Shown here piece after piece: positions 61,389-64,000 of a stretch of 64,000 nt of DNA. A program made the translations under genes and the position numbers. Numbering within the stretch: position 1 is the stretch's first letter; each line of letters starts with the position of its first letter. Source of the DNA: Phycisphaerales bacterium (lineage in GTDB: Bacteria; Planctomycetota; Phycisphaerae; Phycisphaerales; UBA1924); contig JADJMV010000015.1 in NCBI GenBank assembly GCA_016709445.1, positions 1 through 64,000 of the forward strand, given 5' to 3'. Below the pieces are notes generated by a model. That model saw nothing but the letters and a program-made list of their open reading frames with translations. It searched no databases and was not told the DNA's origin.

Positions 61389-62576
61389 CTATCGAATGTC
61401 GCTGAGCTGGGTCAGAGGCAGCACCAGCGAGATCGCGACCACGAGTACCACCGCGGCGATCAGTGCGATCAACAGCGGCTCCACCAACCGGATCAGGTTG
61501 CTCAGAAGCCGCTCGATGCGTGACTCGACCGTGTCGCTGATGCGGATCAACACCTTGTCGACGTTGCCCGCCTCCTCGCCCACGGCCAGCATCTCGATCA
61601 CATCCGCCGGGAAGAGCCCCGACGTCCCCAGCGAGGGAGCGAGCTGCGCGCCGGCTCCGACCTGCTCGGCGGCGGCCGCGATCGCGGACTCCAATACCAC
61701 GTTGCCCGTGGCCGCCTTCGAGGTCGCCATGGCGCCGAGCATCGGGACTCCGTTGTGCAGCATGGTGCCGAGCATGCGGCTGAACCTCGCCACGGCGATC
61801 GCGCGGATCAGCGGCCCCACCGCCGGCAATCGGAGGAATACGCCATCGAGCCACCGCTTCACCCCCGGCCGGCGCCTGAGGATTGCGAACGCCACACCCA
61901 GCATGACCAGGACGCCGATGACGACCGGGGCGTAGCCACCGACGACCTTTGCGATCGCGAAGACGACCTCGGTGATCGCGGGCAGCTTCTCGATGCGTTT
62001 GAACATCGGCTGCACCATCGGGATGAGCACCGTGAAGATCACCACAAGGATGATGCCGCCCAGCGAGACCAGAACGATCGGGTAGATCAGGCTGCCGGCC
62101 AGCTTGCCGCGGAGCTCCGCCTGCCGCTCGACGAACTGCCCGAGCCGCATCACGGCGTCCTCGAGGAAGCCGCCCTTCTCTCCCGCACGGATAATCGCGA
62201 CCTGTGTCGGCTTGAACAGATCGGGGCGCCGGCTCATGGCCTCCGCCAGCGGCTCGCCCTCGGAGACCGCGCCGGCGATCTCGCGGAACACGCCGGCGAT
62301 ACGCTGGTCCTTCTGCCCCGCGAGCACCCGCAACGCCCGCAGCACCGGCACTCCGGCCTGCAGCATGTCTCCAAACTGGATGTACACCTCGGCGAGCCGC
62401 CGCGGCGCGAGGCCCCGGCGCCGAGTTCGCAGCCGCTCGGGCCGCGGTGCAATCTTCACGGGCACCAGCGAACGGCCCTCGAGTTCGGTCAGGATGGACT
62501 GCTCGCTCGCGCCAGAGAGTACCCCCGCGACCCGCTTGCCCGTGCCGTCTAGTGCTGTGTATTGGAAGAGGGGCAT
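61389..62576 (-). CDS. gspF: type II secretion inner-membrane platform protein GspF
   Basis: This 395-residue polytopic protein begins MPLFQYTALDGTGKRVAG and has two repeats of the GspF domain. The first (FGDMLQAGVPVLRALRVL, near 68) and second (ARFSRMLGTMLHNGVPMLGA, near 265) are each followed by membrane helices, with a last helix in LVVAISLVLPL. It is the platform that receives energy from GspE to move pseudopilins. It starts 13 bases after the glutathione peroxidase stop, so the two may share a transcript. GspE is not in the window. Confidence 0.95.
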   Translation of the reverse strand: MPLFQYTALDGTGKRVAGVLSGASEQSILTELEGRSLVPVKIAPRPERLRTRRRGLAPRRLAEVYIQFGDMLQAGVPVLRALRVLAGQKDQRIAGVFREIAGAVSEGEPLAEAMSRRPDLFKPTQVAIIRAGEKGGFLEDAVMRLGQFVERQAELRGKLAGSLIYPIVLVSLGGIILVVIFTVLIPMVQPMFKRIEKLPAITEVVFAIAKVVGGYAPVVIGVLVMLGVAFAILRRRPGVKRWLDGVFLRLPAVGPLIRAIAVARFSRMLGTMLHNGVPMLGAMATSKAATGNVVLESAIAAAAEQVGAGAQLAPSLGTSGLFPADVIEMLAVGEEAGNVDKVLIRISDTVESRIERLLSNLIRLVEPLLIALIAAVVLVVAISLVLPLTQLSDIR

Positions 62577-62589
62577 CGTCTTGGACGGC

Positions 62590-63246
62590 CTAGGCCGGCT
62601 TGTCCTGAGCCTCCGGCGCGGGCTGGTCGAGCAACTCCTCGACCTGTTGGATCAGACTCGCGTCGTCGGGCGCCGTCTTCGGATCGAATCGTCGCACGAC
62701 ATGGCCGGTGCGGTCGACCAGGTACTTGGTGAAATTCCAGCTCGGCTCGCCCCCTTGGTCCGCCATGGCCTTGGACAGCTTGTCGTAGAGGGCCTCACGC
62801 TCCTCTCCCTTCACGCAGATCTTTGAGAACATCGGGAACGTCACGTCATACTTGCCCGTGCAGAACTCGAGAATCTCCTTGTCCGTCCCCGGCTCCTGGC
62901 CGGCAAAGTCGTTGGCGGGGAATCCGAGGATCACCAATCCGCGGTCCTTGTACTTTTCATAGAGCCCCTCGAGGCCCTTGTACTGGGGCGTCAGGCCGCA
63001 CTTGCTCGCCACATTGACGAACATCACCACCCGGCCTCGGTAGGCCTCCAAGGGCTGGGGCTCGCCCTGGATGTCCACCATCGTGAACCCGAGCACCTCG
63101 GTGGGATCGTCGGCGTGCGCATCCACGGGCGGCTCCTGGGTCGCCGGGGTCGGCTGGTGGGGCGGCGTGGCGGAGCCCTGGGCCCACGCCGACGGCGCGG
63201 AGACCAGAGCCAGTACGACCAGTGGCAGGGGCAGGTTGTGTCTCAT
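62590..63246 (-). CDS. glutathione peroxidase-like protein with a signal peptide
   Basis: This 218-residue thiol peroxidase of the GPx family has an export signal (LVVLALVSAPSAWAQ) and a Pro-rich linker (about 25-50). The catalytic Cys83 is in NVASKCGLTPQYKGLE (Cys, not selenocysteine), and FPANDFAGQEPG and WNFTKYLVDRTG supply the Gln and Trp of the site. Exported forms are less common than cytosolic ones; the reductant is likely thioredoxin-type. It is directly upstream of gspF with a 13-base gap and divergent from the pterin-synthase gene. Confidence 0.93.
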   Translation of the reverse strand: MRHNLPLPLVVLALVSAPSAWAQGSATPPHQPTPATQEPPVDAHADDPTEVLGFTMVDIQGEPQPLEAYRGRVVMFVNVASKCGLTPQYKGLEGLYEKYKDRGLVILGFPANDFAGQEPGTDKEILEFCTGKYDVTFPMFSKICVKGEEREALYDKLSKAMADQGGEPSWNFTKYLVDRTGHVVRRFDPKTAPDDASLIQQVEELLDQPAPEAQDKPA

Positions 63247-63293
63247 GCCAACATCTTAACCTCACCCCGCACCCCCCGGGGCTATCGTTGTCC

Positions 63294-64000
63294 GTGCGGG
63301 CCGCTCTGGAGCGAACTGTGCGGTTTGCGGCCGGCGCCCGGAGGGGCGAGCGGGGATCCAATGGATTTGCCGGCAGCCCACCCCTGCGGGGAACCGAACG
63401 CTTCTTTGAGATTGACGTCGAGGTCGTCGGTGATGTCGACCGGACCAGCGGCTACCTCCTGAACATCAAGGCGATCGACGAGGCGGTGCTCGCCAGCGCG
63501 CTCCCAGTCGTGCGGAGGGCCAGCGACCCTACGGGCCCGGGGATGACCGGCGGGGTGCTCGCCGAGTTGATCCAGGCCCTCCGCGGCCGGCTCCCGGTCG
63601 AGGTCCGCCGGGTGCGGCTGCGGCTCTCTCCGTACCATACCCTCGAGATGCGCTCCGACACGACCGACAGCCTGACGCTCCGTCTCCAGTTCGACTTCTC
63701 CGCCTCGCACCGCCTCCACGTGCCGGGCTGGACCGAGGCGGAGAACCGCGAGTGCTTCGGCAAGTGCAACCACCCCAACGGCCACGGGCACAACTACCGT
63801 CTCGAGCCCCGGGTGCGCTTCCCCGCGTCGGGGGCGGGGATCTCCATCGACGCCCTGGAGCGGGTCGTGCAGGACGCGGTGATCGAACGATTCGACCACA
63901 AACACCTCAACCTCGACACGGCGGAATTCGCCGACGGGTCGGGGCTGAATCCCTCCGTCGAGAACATCGCGATGGTCTGCTTCCGACTGCTGGAGCGACC
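63294..64000 (+). CDS. tandem 6-pyruvoyl-tetrahydropterin synthase/QueD-like protein (3' end outside the window)
   Basis: This open frame runs past the right edge. The start is a GTG at 63294 (a TTG two codons earlier is possible; no ATG exists in frame). It has two PTPS-like units. The first (about 5-115) has TVRFAAGARR where an active enzyme has the metal-binding His of an AAH motif, then NGFAG and SGYLLNIKAIDEAV, so it seems degenerate. The second (about 120 onward) keeps FDFSASHRLHVPGW, ECFGKCNHPNGHGHNY (catalytic Cys and zinc His residues) and FDHKHLNLD. The active unit would make 6-carboxytetrahydropterin for 7-deazaguanine or a related pterin. Confidence 0.85.
   Translation, partial: MRAALERTVRFAAGARRGERGSNGFAGSPPLRGTERFFEIDVEVVGDVDRTSGYLLNIKAIDEAVLASALPVVRRASDPTGPGMTGGVLAELIQALRGRLPVEVRRVRLRLSPYHTLEMRSDTTDSLTLRLQFDFSASHRLHVPGWTEAENRECFGKCNHPNGHGHNYRLEPRVRFPASGAGISIDALERVVQDAVIERFDHKHLNLDTAEFADGSGLNPSVENIAMVCFRLLER

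Overview
The window is high-GC DNA packed with genes, mostly on the minus strand. My best guess is a planctomycete, probably Phycisphaerae-like. This rests on the style of the gene content (very large secretin and Pst permeases, a two-domain 6-pyruvoyl-tetrahydropterin synthase homologue, repeat-studded intergenic DNA) and not on a marker gene, so confidence is moderate. I saw no rRNA, tRNA, CRISPR array or integrated phage.

Region 1 (1-16 kb) is a metabolic block: an MmgE/PrpD-family enzyme, an isocitrate/isopropylmalate-type dehydrogenase, an OPT transporter, a homoaconitase-like hydro-lyase, a 1-Cys peroxiredoxin, a saccharopine-dehydrogenase-family protein, an F420/NADP-type oxidoreductase, an HD-like protein, and a pair of genes built like ATP-citrate lyase (a CoA-ligase alpha domain fused to a citrate-synthase/lyase domain, plus an ATP-grasp beta-type subunit). 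Six intergenic repeat elements lie only here. Each full element has nested inverted arms, and each arm is made of three heptamers about one helical turn apart. One pair of arms encloses a GxxExxY (PD-(D/E)XK nuclease-fold) gene instead of the usual inner arms.

Region 2 (16-24 kb) is a minus-strand chaperone run: groEL2, groES, a sulfotransferase, groEL1, dnaJ, grpE and an fmdB-type zinc-ribbon gene. Region 3 (24-28 kb), on the plus strand, holds nuoA, a DUF2752 membrane protein, two unknown lipoproteins, a possible glycosyltransferase and a low-molecular-weight tyrosine phosphatase. Region 4 (28-40 kb) holds the 2-oxoglutarate dehydrogenase genes sucA-sucB and a phosphate-uptake operon pstS-pstC-pstA-pstB with unusually large permeases.

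Region 5 (40-62.6 kb) is a type II secretion operon: gspF-G-H-I-J-K-L-M, then a 14.1-kb secretin gene, then a small lipoprotein gene. The secretin is interrupted by four one-base frameshifts. Once these are joined it encodes about 4,698 residues: an N0 domain, about 50 N-domain-like repeats and a C-terminal secretin barrel. An ordinary GspD has about 650-750 residues and three or four N domains. This is the most unusual object in the window. No gspE is present, and a GspC/PilP-like domain seems to be fused to gspM. A glutathione peroxidase gene and a partial tandem pterin-synthase gene end the window.

Thirteen single-base frameshifts, most of them in G/C runs, break eight otherwise well-conserved genes. 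In every case one-base corrections restore an exact multiple of three. I read these as sequencing or assembly errors and annotate the genes as single coding regions across the breaks.
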